This document shows, in pieces, positions 53,011 through 62,413 of a stretch of 64,000 bases of DNA (position 1 is its first letter; each line of letters begins with the position of its first letter). Source of the DNA: JBKBYG01 sp046313435 (lineage in GTDB: Bacteria; Pseudomonadota; Alphaproteobacteria; Rickettsiales; Arcanibacteraceae); assembly GCA_046313435.1 (NCBI GenBank), contig JBKBYG010000004.1:14864-78863 (forward strand), given 5' to 3'. The notes under the pieces are model-generated. The model saw nothing but the letters and a program-made list of their open reading frames with translations. It ran no database searches and was not told the DNA's origin. A program made the position numbers and the translations under genes.

Positions 53011-55083
53011 TTATAACCTACTTAATAATAATATGAAAATTACAGTACATAGCAAATATGAAATTATTACTGTAAGTTTTAATCCATATCTATATCCTAT
53101 TTCATATATTTTATCATCATCATTTAATATTACTTTTTGCTGCTCTAATTTAGCGTATTGCCTTTCGGCTTCTTTAAAGTTTTCTTTATCTTCTCTAATA
53201 TATTCTGTATCAAGTATAAATTTTAAAATTACAGACAGCACACCTTCATTTGCAATATTTTCAATTTTCTTTTTAATTTTTTCTTTAGTTTTACTGTTAT
53301 TTAATAATTCTGTAATTGAAACCAATCTTTCTGCATTTAATTTACATATATTTGGTAGTTTTCTAATACCTGTCTCTCTTTGTGCAATAGCAAGCAATGC
53401 TAAATTCTTTATATCACGGTTATTATAAAAATCTGGATATCTTTTTAAAGGACTAAGAATTTTATCATAATCTACTTCAATTCTACTCATTATATAAGCA
53501 GCAATATGACGATCTATAATTTCTGCTTCAATGTTACTGGCTTCATTTTCTAAGCCGTTTAATAAATCAGTCAAAGAAGTTACATATTCCTTTACTAATA
53601 TTACACTTTGACAAGGATAAAATCTGTTTAATTCATATAAGCAACGTTCTAAACCATAGCCTGGCATTTTATTCTCAATATAATTTCGGCAATTATCTAA
53701 CCATCCTAATAAATTATAGAAAAAGCTCTTTTTTTCATATCTCCTTGTGTCAATTACACCTCTCCATAGATTTAATTGAATAATTTTTACAGCAAATTCT
53801 AAATATTCATTTTTCCCTTCGGCAAACCCGAATGCTATTAAATTACCTATACTATCAAGGTGAATAGCAAAATCTTGAATTCTAATGGGTCCGACTGGAT
53901 CTAATGTAGAAATAACCTTAACGATACCCTCGTTTTTATCATCTGAATTTCTTCCATAACTTGAAATTTGAGAACTATTAAGTATATGAGTAAGTTTTTC
54001 ATAAATATAGATATTATTTAACCCCCTTTCCACCCATTTTATAAGCTTGTCTTCTCTCAAAAACTTTTTTCCTAGATCCCAGTATTTAAACAAATCATGT
54101 GCAATATATTTTGGGTTAACGTAGCGTTTATTATTAAAAACTAGTTGCTTAGTTGCCTCTATATTATCTTCAATAGGTAAAGTGTATCTTTTAGAATTAG
54201 ACCATTCTAATATTTGCTTAATCTTCCATCTTTCTGAGTCTTTATCCGTTAATAGCCCTTTCAATAAGTCTTTAAAATTTGAAGGTATAATAGAAGTCCC
54301 AATATAGGCTCTAAATGTACCCTCTTCATATCTTAGTCTAGTTAATGCCTCTAGATCAGGTGTGTTTTGTAAATCTTTTCCTAAAAAAAGATATAGACAT
54401 AAAACTCCTAATGCAAAATAATCGACTGTTATATCTCCACTGCCTTTGCCAAAATTTAAACATTCTGTTCGCTCTAAGGGCTCATAAAAACTTTGTTGTC
54501 CATATCCACATGATTCTGTTACGCACTCACCTATAACAATATTACCATTTTGATTTATAAATATATTATCAGGATTAATTTTTCCATGAACAATATTATA
54601 ACGAGAAAATTTGTTTAATAATCTTGCTATTGGGACTAAAACATTATTATTTATAAAATTAGCTGAGCATTTACCACGAGTCTGTACTAATTGTCTTAGA
54701 GACAAGGCTGGAGGTTTAGGTAAAATGACTACAACATTCTGCTGGTTAGTATTTGATAAGGTAGTGACTTCGCATTCAATCGGACTTAGTAAATTTTCAA
54801 AAAGATTTTTTTTTAAGTGATTAATTACAGGCAATCTTATCGGAAAATTTTTACTCAAAATTGCAGCATATAAAGTTTTATCCTCAGCATTTCGCAGATT
54901 TTCTATTTCATATGCTTGACTATAATAATTATTTAATTCTTGTATTTGATTCGATAATTGTATTTTATACCTATCTCCTATAAAATCAATTTGCGCATTT
55001 TTAACAAGATTATAATTTTCACTAACATCGTAAATATTTACTGAAGCATTATCTTCACTTAAACTTTCTTTTTCTTCATACAT
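53011..55083 (-). CDS. predicted pseudokinase with C-terminal membrane anchor
   Basis: The 690-residue product has a protein-kinase-like fold over about residues 60-300. The catalytic loop position reads IVHGKINPDNIFI (H166 to N173), with Lys where the catalytic Asp should be. The DFG position reads GEC (185-187). An APE-like FYEPLERTE and DYFALGVLCLYLFLGKD follow. The canonical ATP-site Lys is not evident. It should therefore be catalytically dead or atypical. A long helical region follows, and a C-terminal helix (LTVIISYLLCTVIFILLLSRL) anchors it. Coupled with the small membrane protein behind it. A scaffold or sensor role is inferred. Confidence 0.82.
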   Translation of the reverse strand: MYEEKESLSEDNASVNIYDVSENYNLVKNAQIDFIGDRYKIQLSNQIQELNNYYSQAYEIENLRNAEDKTLYAAILSKNFPIRLPVINHLKKNLFENLLSPIECEVTTLSNTNQQNVVVILPKPPALSLRQLVQTRGKCSANFINNNVLVPIARLLNKFSRYNIVHGKINPDNIFINQNGNIVIGECVTESCGYGQQSFYEPLERTECLNFGKGSGDITVDYFALGVLCLYLFLGKDLQNTPDLEALTRLRYEEGTFRAYIGTSIIPSNFKDLLKGLLTDKDSERWKIKQILEWSNSKRYTLPIEDNIEATKQLVFNNKRYVNPKYIAHDLFKYWDLGKKFLREDKLIKWVERGLNNIYIYEKLTHILNSSQISSYGRNSDDKNEGIVKVISTLDPVGPIRIQDFAIHLDSIGNLIAFGFAEGKNEYLEFAVKIIQLNLWRGVIDTRRYEKKSFFYNLLGWLDNCRNYIENKMPGYGLERCLYELNRFYPCQSVILVKEYVTSLTDLLNGLENEASNIEAEIIDRHIAAYIMSRIEVDYDKILSPLKRYPDFYNNRDIKNLALLAIAQRETGIRKLPNICKLNAERLVSITELLNNSKTKEKIKKKIENIANEGVLSVILKFILDTEYIREDKENFKEAERQYAKLEQQKVILNDDDKIYEIGYRYGLKLTVIISYLLCTVIFILLLSRL

Positions 55084-55184
55084 TATGTTATAATTACTTT
55101 TATTTTAAAAAATAATTATAAATTAAATTTGTAAAAAAATTCTTAAATTTTAAATTCTAAATCTACTATCAATAGTTTTAAATG

Positions 55185-55478
55185 TTAGTAATAATCTTTC
55201 ATTATATTACACATTAGAGGCTGAGTTGAAATTTCATATATTGCACTTACTTCACCTATTAAACCTGAAATTATCATACCTACACCGATGCCTATATTAG
55301 TGTCAGGGGAAAAATACGATGAATATGGCTGAAGAAAGGCAGTTTGCATTCCCATACCTATAAAAGCACCACTTAATTTACTAAAATCTGTAACAGCCAA
55401 AGGTATTATTAATGGTCCTAGAATTGCACCGGTAACAATACCCTCTACAAATTTTTTATCTACAGGAATGCCTTGCAT
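55185..55478 (-). CDS. small orphan membrane protein, 97 residues
   Basis: The product starts MQGIPVDKKFVEGIV. It is hydrophobic throughout (GAILGPLIIPLAV, GAFIGMGMQTAFLQP, IGIGVGMIISGLIGEVSAIY), suggesting two or three membrane helices with a Gly-rich packing face. No family is recognised. It lies 101 bases after the pseudokinase gene start, on the same strand upstream of it, and may be co-transcribed. A 7-bp inverted repeat ACACTAG/CTAGTGT lies upstream at 55558-55585. Confidence 0.6.
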   Translation of the reverse strand: MQGIPVDKKFVEGIVTGAILGPLIIPLAVTDFSKLSGAFIGMGMQTAFLQPYSSYFSPDTNIGIGVGMIISGLIGEVSAIYEISTQPLMCNIMKDYY

Positions 55479-55670
55479 AATTATTGCCTCACTTGAAATT
55501 CAGAATATTATATAAGATAATGCTACAATTATTTCTTTTCAACTTTATATGCAAAAAACACTAGAAAAGATTATTTAACTAGTGTAAATTGGCTAATTAT
55601 TTATTAATTATTATAGCAATTTGTAATAATAATTATTTCAGTTAAATTAAATTATTTAAAATATTAAAAA

Positions 55671-56237
55671 ATGACGCAATTGAAGCTTAATAACAATACA
55701 TCTCTTTTAGATGCAAATTGTATAACTATTGAAAGTTTAAAATGTTTCAATAAAAATGATTTAAGCGATTTATGCGATGCAACTTTATCAGTATTAGAAA
55801 ATTCTTGTGGCTTTTCTATAGGATTTCACCGTTCTAGCTTTGATAAAGAATCGCTTGAACAATATTTCAATGGTATATTAATTATTCCTGAACGAAGTTT
55901 AATTGTAGGCCGTTATGATGGAATAATTGCTGGATCAATACAATTACTTAAACCTCCTAATAGCAACCAGACTTCAGCTTTCTCAATTTATGTCGATAAC
56001 CATTTTGTTGCTCCCTGGGCAAGAGGATTAGGATTAGCTAAAGCTTTGCTTATGGCAGCTGAAGAAGAGGCAAAAATCATGGGTTACTCAATGATAAAAT
56101 TAAGTGTAAGAGCTACACAAGATGCAGCAATAAACCTGTATGACTCTTTTGGTTATAAAAAGTGGGGCACTTTAGATAAATATGAACTTATGGATGGAAA
56201 AATTATTGCTGGACATTTTTACTATAAAGATCTTTAG
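55671..56237 (+). CDS. GNAT-family N-acetyltransferase
   Basis: The 188-residue product is a complete GNAT. An N-terminal helical region precedes the IIAGSIQLLKPP strands, the acetyl-CoA motif FVAPWARGLGLAKALLMAAEEEA and the C-terminal AAINLYDSFGYKKWG. The substrate is unknown. It precedes the HIT gene by 51 bases on the same strand and may share its transcript. Confidence 0.92.
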   Translation: MTQLKLNNNTSLLDANCITIESLKCFNKNDLSDLCDATLSVLENSCGFSIGFHRSSFDKESLEQYFNGILIIPERSLIVGRYDGIIAGSIQLLKPPNSNQTSAFSIYVDNHFVAPWARGLGLAKALLMAAEEEAKIMGYSMIKLSVRATQDAAINLYDSFGYKKWGTLDKYELMDGKIIAGHFYYKDL

Positions 56238-56288
56238 TATAACATTCTTTAAATTATATATTTAACCTAATTATTGTTGAAGTAACTT

Positions 56289-56639
56289 ATGTATAACGAA
56301 AATAATATTTTTAATAAAATTATAAATGGCCAAGCACACTGCGATAAGATTTACGAAGATGAAAAAATTTTAGCATTTAAAGATGCTTATCCTCGCGCTC
56401 CAATACATGTACTGGTAATTCCTAAAGGTGAATTTACTTCATTCGTTGATTTCATTTCAAACAACACTCAAGAAGAAATTGGATATTTTTTTAAAAAAGT
56501 TAAAGAAATTGCAGAGCAGTTAGGCGTTGAAGAAGGGGGGTATAGGTTAGTTACCAATCATGGAAAAAATGCTAATCAAGTTGTTCCTCATTTCCATGTA
56601 CATATTTTAGGTGGGAAAATATTTACTTCTGATAGTTAA
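56289..56639 (+). CDS. hinT: HIT-family nucleotide hydrolase, HinT-like
   Basis: The 116-residue product has the histidine triad VPHFHVHILGG near its C terminus and the N-terminal NIFNKIINGQ and EDEKILAFKDAYPRAPIHVLVIPK, typical of HinT. Such proteins hydrolyse adenosine phosphoramidates. It follows a GNAT gene. A 12-bp perfect hairpin lies after it (56650-56683). Confidence 0.95.
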   Translation: MYNENNIFNKIINGQAHCDKIYEDEKILAFKDAYPRAPIHVLVIPKGEFTSFVDFISNNTQEEIGYFFKKVKEIAEQLGVEEGGYRLVTNHGKNANQVVPHFHVHILGGKIFTSDS

Positions 56640-56649
56640 TTTGTTTGTG

Positions 56650-56683
56650 GTTGAATTAGTAGCAAATAAGTTACTAATTCAAC
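56650..56683. terminator. 12-bp perfect hairpin between convergent genes
   Basis: GTTGAATTAGTA (56650-56661) pairs exactly with TACTAATTCAAC (56672-56683) around a 10-base loop. It separates the HIT gene (plus strand) from the ankyrin gene (minus strand), as a bidirectional terminator would. It lacks a clear T-run on either side. Confidence 0.55.
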
Positions 56684-56701
56684 AAGTAACTAGTCAATAT
56701 C

Positions 56702-58592
56702 TTACTTCTTGGAGCCTCTGCTATTATCACCTTTATTCATCTTATGTTTTATCCTTTCTTTACTTAATATTTTATATTCATCTTTATCTTTAACTTCTTT
56801 TTTTATACTAGATAAAGCTTTTTCAAATTTTATACCCTCTTCGCCTTTAAATATTGATTTAAATTTATCAAAACCTCTTAATTTAATCTCTTTATTTTTC
56901 ACTTCCTCTGCTTTTTCTTCAAATAATTTTATATTCTTCTCATCTAAACCTATATGCTTGTATAACTTATTCTCTATAAAGGACTTTTCAAAATCTCCAC
57001 TTTCTTTAAACTCTTTAAAAGCTTTTTCTATTCTAGTATCGAATTTCTTATCTAACTTTTTTTCTATTTCAACTCTTTGCTTCAATAGTTTCTTAGATTC
57101 TGAACTTAAACCATTGTTTTGAGTTATTCGTTTTGATGTACGCTTATCAGTATCCACTCCAGCCTTAATCAATTCTTCTACTATTCCATTATTCCCTCGA
57201 AATGACGCATAGTCTAACGCTGAAAATCCCTCTTTATCTTTAAGATCAATATCAATTCCAGCCTTAATTAATTCTTTTACTATATTAATATTATTATTAA
57301 GCTTAGGTAGGTAGAGAGGAGCAATATGCAAAGCTGTTTTTCCACCGTTCTCTAAAATATTAATATCTGAGCCAGCTTTAATTAATTCCTTTAATGCTTC
57401 AATCTTATTTGCTTGTACAGCAAATATGCACAGCTGTCTTTCCATATTTATCTTTAATATTAAGATCAGCTCCTGCTTTGATTAATTCTTTTACAATCTC
57501 AGTATTTCCCTTTTCTACAGCATAATGCAAAGCTCTTACTCCATATGAACTATCTATATTAACATTAGCTCCTGCTTCAATTGGCTCTTTCACTGAAGAA
57601 TTATTTTGTGCTATTACAGCGTTTATAAGAGCCGTATTATTGCTATCTTTCTCCTGACTATTTAACCAAATTCCTTGCTTGATTATATTTACTGCTTCAG
57701 TTGGATATTTTTCAATTAGGCCAAATAATTTTTTACCATCATGTATATTTATATCATAAAATTTTTCTACAAGTTTATAGCTTTCTGTAGTTAGCTTATC
57801 TTTATTTGAGTCAAGAATTTTTTTTAAAGTATTAGAACCATAAGTTTTTAAAAGTTTCGGTTTTAGTTCTTGAATTTCATCTTTTAACAATATATTTCTT
57901 AAAAATTCTTCTTTTGCCTGTTCTTCGGTCTTATTATAAATTGTTCTGAAATTATTCATTAAGGTTCGATCTTGCCTATACGAACTAAACATTTTTGTAG
58001 CAACTTTTGGATCAACTACTAGATTTTCTTGTTTCATGAGTAAATCTATCATTTCTTTATTATCTTGATCAATTGCTTCTGATAGCAAGCTATGCCCTTC
58101 TTCATTCCACAATAAGCTATTTGGATTTGCTCCATGTTTGAATAATACTTCCGCTAGTCTAACATCTCCTAACTCTACTGCTTTTGATATAGGATCCATG
58201 CTAGTCGAATCCATATCATCCAATAAAGTTTCCCCATAGGTTAATATTGTATCAACCATATTATACATTTCTTGAATAGCTTTTTTGGATTGGTCTTGGG
58301 TTAATGTTATCTGATATATTAAATTATGAATTAAGTTCCTACCAGTTTCATCTTTAACTTTTAGGTTCGTACCTTTTTCAATTAGCTTTATAAGGATCTC
58401 TAATTTATTAGCAATTTTACTGTTCTCTATTAATTTTACTATAGGGCTATTATCATAAGATTGCTCTGGTAATCTCTTCCCTAGAGTTATTATATTACTG
58501 ATTCTTCTTTGATTTCCTTTTTCTAAAGCTGCATTTAATTGAAACAAATAATCATCTGGTGATAATTCTGAAGGATTTTCTTCTTTTACCAT
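56702..58592 (-). pseudogene. ankyrin-repeat protein gene with a single-base frameshift
   Basis: From ATG 58592 a frame codes 395 residues and stops at 57405. An overlapping frame continues the same protein from about 57424 to the stop at 56702. At the junction the first frame reads GKTAVHICCTSK then stop, while the second supplies AVQANKIEALKELIKAG, the expected ankyrin continuation. One extra base in the AAA at 57422-57424 (TTT on the coding strand) explains it. The joined product would be about 630 residues: N-terminal helical region, ankyrin repeats in its middle (for example GVRALHYAVEKGNTEIVKEL), and a charged helical tail. It could be an inactivated effector or a read error. Confidence 0.85.
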
Positions 58593-59413
58593 GTTAACCT
58601 ACGAATAACTTATTCAACACCTACTGTATTTAATATTAAAACTACTTACTCTGTGACTTAACTCTAAAAAATAGTATAATATAATACCTGTCTTGTTTGT
58701 TTAGATTACCACTTATGCCAGATTGCAATATGTCCTTAATTTATTACAAGAAGAATTTATACAAACAATCTAATCCTTAAAGCTCAATAACATGCTGTAG
58801 CAACATTTTATATGCAATAAAGACTTAGAGTCCTTACACGCTCATGTTCATTAAGGTAAAATCTTCATTATTAAGCATGTATGTTTTCTTTATATTATAG
58901 CTAGCTTAAATTACAAATAACCCTTTCTCATCATTGAGAATGTCTAATTACAAACTATATTGTGCAGTGGTAAGTTATGAAGGGAATACAAGTATATATT
59001 GTTTAAAGAAGCTTTTGTTATTAGACTAATTATAAATTTGAAGAAAATTAAAAGACCTTTAGAACTTTTAGTTTTAAAAATTGGATTATCAAGCTTGCTG
59101 AAGTAAAGATTAAGAATGTATTTTTACTTAAATTATAATTACGCTTTAATTAGAATTATTTTTTAAATTATTAAGTATGCTTAATTAAAAACTATATTTA
59201 GCAAACCCTAAATAAGAAATATAGATAGGTATATGTATATAAAAAAATTTTTCTAAATTTTTATTATAAAGATACTTTTTACGTTAGTGTAATGCTGAAA
59301 TTTAAAAATAGTTAAGTGCGCTTGAGTTCAACACACTTAATCTCTTTTAATTTTTTTTTGTAATCTAGTTTTAAAAGTTTATACAAGTATTTATTTATAA
59401 AAAACTTATAATT
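58593..59413. other. 821-bp gene-free region
   Basis: This is the longest stretch without a supportable gene in the window. Stops are frequent in every frame. I see no tRNA, repeat of the 120-bp family or clear promoter. The part near 59312-59340 contains the likely terminator of the ribosomal operon. The rest may be a decayed gene or hold an unrecognised small RNA. Confidence 0.7.
59312..59340 (-). terminator. predicted terminator of the ribosomal-protein operon
   Basis: TTAAGTG (59312-59318) pairs with CACTTAA (59334-59340), with inner TTGA/TCAA. On the minus strand the hairpin is followed by CTATTTTTAAAT. It lies 74 bases after the rplQ stop. Confidence 0.6.
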
Positions 59414-59809
59414 TTATTCTTTAGTGCCTGTATTCCCTTTTGCAGAAACATCACGATCAACAAATTCAATAACAGCCATTGGTGCCATATCTCCAAATCT
59501 GAAACCAGCTTTCATAATTCTAAGATAACCGCCATTGCGTTCTTTATATCTTGAAGATAACCTACTTAGAATTTTTTCTACAGCAACATTGTCATTATTC
59601 ATTCTGGATAAAAGAATCCTACGTGTGCTAAGGTTACCCTTTTTCCCTAAAGTAATTAATTTTTCTACTATTGGTCTAAGATCTTTAGCCTTAGGTAAGG
59701 TAGTAGTTATTTGTTCATGAGTTACAAGTGCCACTGCCATATTTGCAAACATTGCTTTACGGTGACTTGATGTTCTATTTAACTTTCTTCCTTTATGAGC
59801 GTGTCTCAT
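59414..59809 (-). CDS. rplQ: 50S ribosomal protein L17
   Basis: The 131-residue product begins MRHAHKGRKLNRTSSHRKAM and contains LVTHEQITTTLPKAKDLRP and VEKLITLGKKG, all diagnostic of L17. It lies near the exit of the ribosomal tunnel. Last gene of the operon, 23 bases after rpoA, the standard bacterial order. Confidence 0.98.
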   Translation of the reverse strand: MRHAHKGRKLNRTSSHRKAMFANMAVALVTHEQITTTLPKAKDLRPIVEKLITLGKKGNLSTRRILLSRMNNDNVAVEKILSRLSSRYKERNGGYLRIMKAGFRFGDMAPMAVIEFVDRDVSAKGNTGTKE

Positions 59810-59832
59810 TTTAAATTCCTATATTTAATTTT

Positions 59833-60852
59833 TTAATATGGTTCTTCATATCTTTTTGATAATTCTTCTATGTTTTCAGGAGGCCAATCTGGTACTTCCA
59901 TTCCAAATTTTAAACCAAGATTAGCAAGAACTTCCTTAATCTCATTAAGTGATTTTCTACCAAAATTAGGTGTCTTAAGCATTTCACCTTCAGTTTTGCA
60001 AACTAAATCACCAATATAAACTATATTATCATTTTTTAAGCAGTTTTGTGAACGTACTGATAATTCTAATTCATCAACTTTTTTCAGTAAGTTAATGTCA
60101 AACGGCAATGCTTCTAACTCTTCGTCTTTATCGTCTTTAACTTCTTCAAAATTGATAAATAATTGTAACTGGTCTTGTAGGATTCTTGCAGCTAGTGCAA
60201 CTGCCATTTCACCATTGATAGATCCGTCTGTTTCAATATTCATGATAAGTTTATCATAATCTGTAACTTGACCAACACGACAATTATCAACTTTGTATGA
60301 AACTTTTTTTACAGGGCTGAATAAAGCATCTATAGGTATAACACCAATAGTATTTTCTATTTGTCTATTTTGAGTAGCAGGCACGTAACCACTTCCTGAT
60401 TCACATGTCATTTCTATGTTAAGCTTATGACCCTTTCCTAACGTACATAGTACTAAATCTTTATTAACGATTTCGATATCATGACCAGTTTCTATCATCC
60501 CTGCTGTTACTATTAACGGACCAACAACATTTAATGTAAGCTTTTTTTTGTCTTGAGAATGAGATTTAGTGATAATGGATTTAATATTTAAAATAATATC
60601 AGTAATATCCTCAGTCACACCTGCAATAGAAGAAAACTCATGCAATACTCCTTCAATCTTAATTGAAGTTATAGCTGATCCTTGCAAAGAAGATAGCAAT
60701 ACTCTTCTAAGTGAGTTTCCTAAAGTAAGACCAAAACCTCTTTCTAAAGGCTCAGCTATAACTTCTATATTGTTAGGATTCTCTTTAAATTCAACCATCA
60801 ATTTAGATGGTTTAATTAAGCTATTCCAATTTTTGGAAAGTAATGACGACAT
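59833..60852 (-). CDS. rpoA: RNA polymerase alpha subunit
   Basis: The 339-residue product is full length. The N-terminal assembly domain has EPLERGFGLTLGNSLRRVLLSS. The C-terminal domain (from about residue 255) has LELSVRSQNCLKNDNIVYIGDL and GRKSLNEIKEVLANLGL, the helices that contact UP elements and activators. It lies between rpsK and rplQ as usual. No truncation is seen. Confidence 0.98.
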   Translation of the reverse strand: MSSLLSKNWNSLIKPSKLMVEFKENPNNIEVIAEPLERGFGLTLGNSLRRVLLSSLQGSAITSIKIEGVLHEFSSIAGVTEDITDIILNIKSIITKSHSQDKKKLTLNVVGPLIVTAGMIETGHDIEIVNKDLVLCTLGKGHKLNIEMTCESGSGYVPATQNRQIENTIGVIPIDALFSPVKKVSYKVDNCRVGQVTDYDKLIMNIETDGSINGEMAVALAARILQDQLQLFINFEEVKDDKDEELEALPFDINLLKKVDELELSVRSQNCLKNDNIVYIGDLVCKTEGEMLKTPNFGRKSLNEIKEVLANLGLKFGMEVPDWPPENIEELSKRYEEPY

Positions 60853-60907
60853 TATTATTTAACCTTATGAACCTAATTGAAATAAATTTAGCAAAAAATA
60901 ATTTTAT

Positions 60908-61303
60908 TTATACTCTGCGTCTCTTCGGAGGACGGCACCCATTATGAGCAACAGGGGTAACATCTTTAATAGAAGTTACTATAAAACCCAATGACATTAA
61001 AGCTCTTAACGCAGCTTCTCTTCCACTTCCTGGACCTTTAACTTCAACTGATAAAGTTTTCACTCCATGTTCTTGAGCTAATTTACCAACATGCTCTGCT
61101 GTGATTTGCGCTGCATAAGGTGTAGATTTTTTTGAGCCTTTAAAATTATGCGAACCCGCTGAAGACCAACTAATGGTATTACCTTGTGTATCAGAAATAT
61201 TAATAATAGTATTATTGAAAGTAGCATTTACATGGGCTACACCAATAGCTATATTCTTTCTTGCTTTCTTTTTTATACGAGTATCTGTTTTAGTTTTCGA
61301 CAT
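60908..61303 (-). CDS. rpsK: 30S ribosomal protein S11
   Basis: The 131-residue product has a basic N terminus (KKKARKNIAIGVAHVNATFN), NTIINISDTQGNTISWSSAG, and a C terminus with DVTPVAHNGCRPPKRRRV, diagnostic of S11. It is on the 30S platform near the E site. It follows rpsM by 7 bases. Confidence 0.98.
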   Translation of the reverse strand: MSKTKTDTRIKKKARKNIAIGVAHVNATFNNTIINISDTQGNTISWSSAGSHNFKGSKKSTPYAAQITAEHVGKLAQEHGVKTLSVEVKGPGSGREAALRALMSLGFIVTSIKDVTPVAHNGCRPPKRRRV

Positions 61304-61310
61304 GTTTTAC

Positions 61311-61679
61311 CTATTTTTTCTTACCTGGAATTGCTTTAGACTTTCCTTTTCTGGTACGTGCATTTGTATGAGTACGCTGTCCTCTAACTGGTAAATTTCG
61401 ACGATGACGCAAACCACGATAAGATCCCAAGTCTTTAATAGATTTAATATTCATAGAAATTTCGCGCCTTAGGTCGCCTTCAACAATATAATCTTTATCA
61501 ATAATTTCACGTAATTTCGCTATCTCACTATCGACTAGTTGATTTACTCTTCTATGATCTTCAATAGCAGCTTTAGCACAAATCTCTTCAGCTTTAGTAT
61601 CTCCAATTCCATATATATACGTTAAAGCTTTTACCACTCTTTTGTTTACTGGTATATTAACTCCGGCAATACGAGCCAC
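61311..61679 (-). CDS. rpsM: 30S ribosomal protein S13
   Basis: The 122-residue product begins MARIAGVNIPVNKRVVKALT and has YGIGDTKAEEICAKA, then GSYRGLRHRRNLPVRGQRT, then a basic tail, all diagnostic of S13. It contacts 16S rRNA in the head and the 50S bridge. It lies 68 bases after adk and 7 before rpsK. Confidence 0.98.
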   Translation of the reverse strand: MARIAGVNIPVNKRVVKALTYIYGIGDTKAEEICAKAAIEDHRRVNQLVDSEIAKLREIIDKDYIVEGDLRREISMNIKSIKDLGSYRGLRHRRNLPVRGQRTHTNARTRKGKSKAIPGKKK

Positions 61680-61747
61680 TCCTGTTATCTCCCTATTAGT
61701 GTTTTATTTTTTGATTTCAAAAATCGACATCATAATTATATTTTTCT

Positions 61748-62413
61748 TTAAGTCAATATATTTGGTGCAGATTTCAAAATTATGTTAATTTCATTGGTAA
61801 CATCATCGATATCATTCATCCCATTAACTGAATACAAAATTTGTCTTTCCTTGTAATACGGCAAAATTTGTTCCATTTGAACATGATATATATTTAAACG
61901 CTCTTTCAAAGTGTTAGCATTATCATCTTCTCTATGAATAAAGTCATTTGAGCCACAATTATCGCATACACCTTGAACTTCAGTATTTTTAAACTTGTTA
62001 TTATAGCTCATATTGCATTTTGCGCAACTGTATCTTAATGACACTCTATCAATAAGTATTTGTTCATCAACCTTTAATTCAATAACTGCATTCAAGTGGA
62101 TTTTTCTATCACTGAACATTGTCGATAAAGCTTTTGCCTGGGCTAACGTACGAGGGAAACCATCTAAAATAAAACCATTTTTATATTCAACTAATTTAAT
62201 TGTATTTGATATAAGCTTGATCATTATTTCATCAGGAATTAATCCACCCGCCTCAATCACTGATTTAACTTCCATTCCTAATTCAGACTTTTCTTTTACT
62301 TCATGCCTTAAGATATCTCCTGTAGAAAGTTTCTTAATATTAAATAACTTTTCTAACCTATCTCCTTGAGTACCTTTTCCTGAACCAGGTGCACCTAAAA
62401 GAATTATATTCAT
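61748..62413 (-). CDS. adk: adenylate kinase
   Basis: The 221-residue product has the P-loop LLGAPGSGKGTQGDRL, the AMP-site LSTGDILRHEV and GFILDGFPRTLAQAKAL, and a LID domain with four cysteines (CAKCNMSYN and CDNCGSNDF), so it is a zinc-binding LID type. It interconverts ATP plus AMP with two ADP. Its start overlaps the stop of secY by four bases (ATGA), giving the classic secY-adk coupling. Confidence 0.97.
   Translation of the reverse strand: MNIILLGAPGSGKGTQGDRLEKLFNIKKLSTGDILRHEVKEKSELGMEVKSVIEAGGLIPDEIMIKLISNTIKLVEYKNGFILDGFPRTLAQAKALSTMFSDRKIHLNAVIELKVDEQILIDRVSLRYSCAKCNMSYNNKFKNTEVQGVCDNCGSNDFIHREDDNANTLKERLNIYHVQMEQILPYYKERQILYSVNGMNDIDDVTNEINIILKSAPNILT

Noticed and set aside
56709..57122. 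137-codon plus-strand frame inside the ankyrin gene
   Set aside because: Antisense to the Lys/Glu-rich helical tail, which yields Phe/Ser/Leu-rich shadow sequence.
62013..62369. 118-codon plus-strand frame inside adk
   Set aside because: Antisense to a certain adenylate kinase gene.
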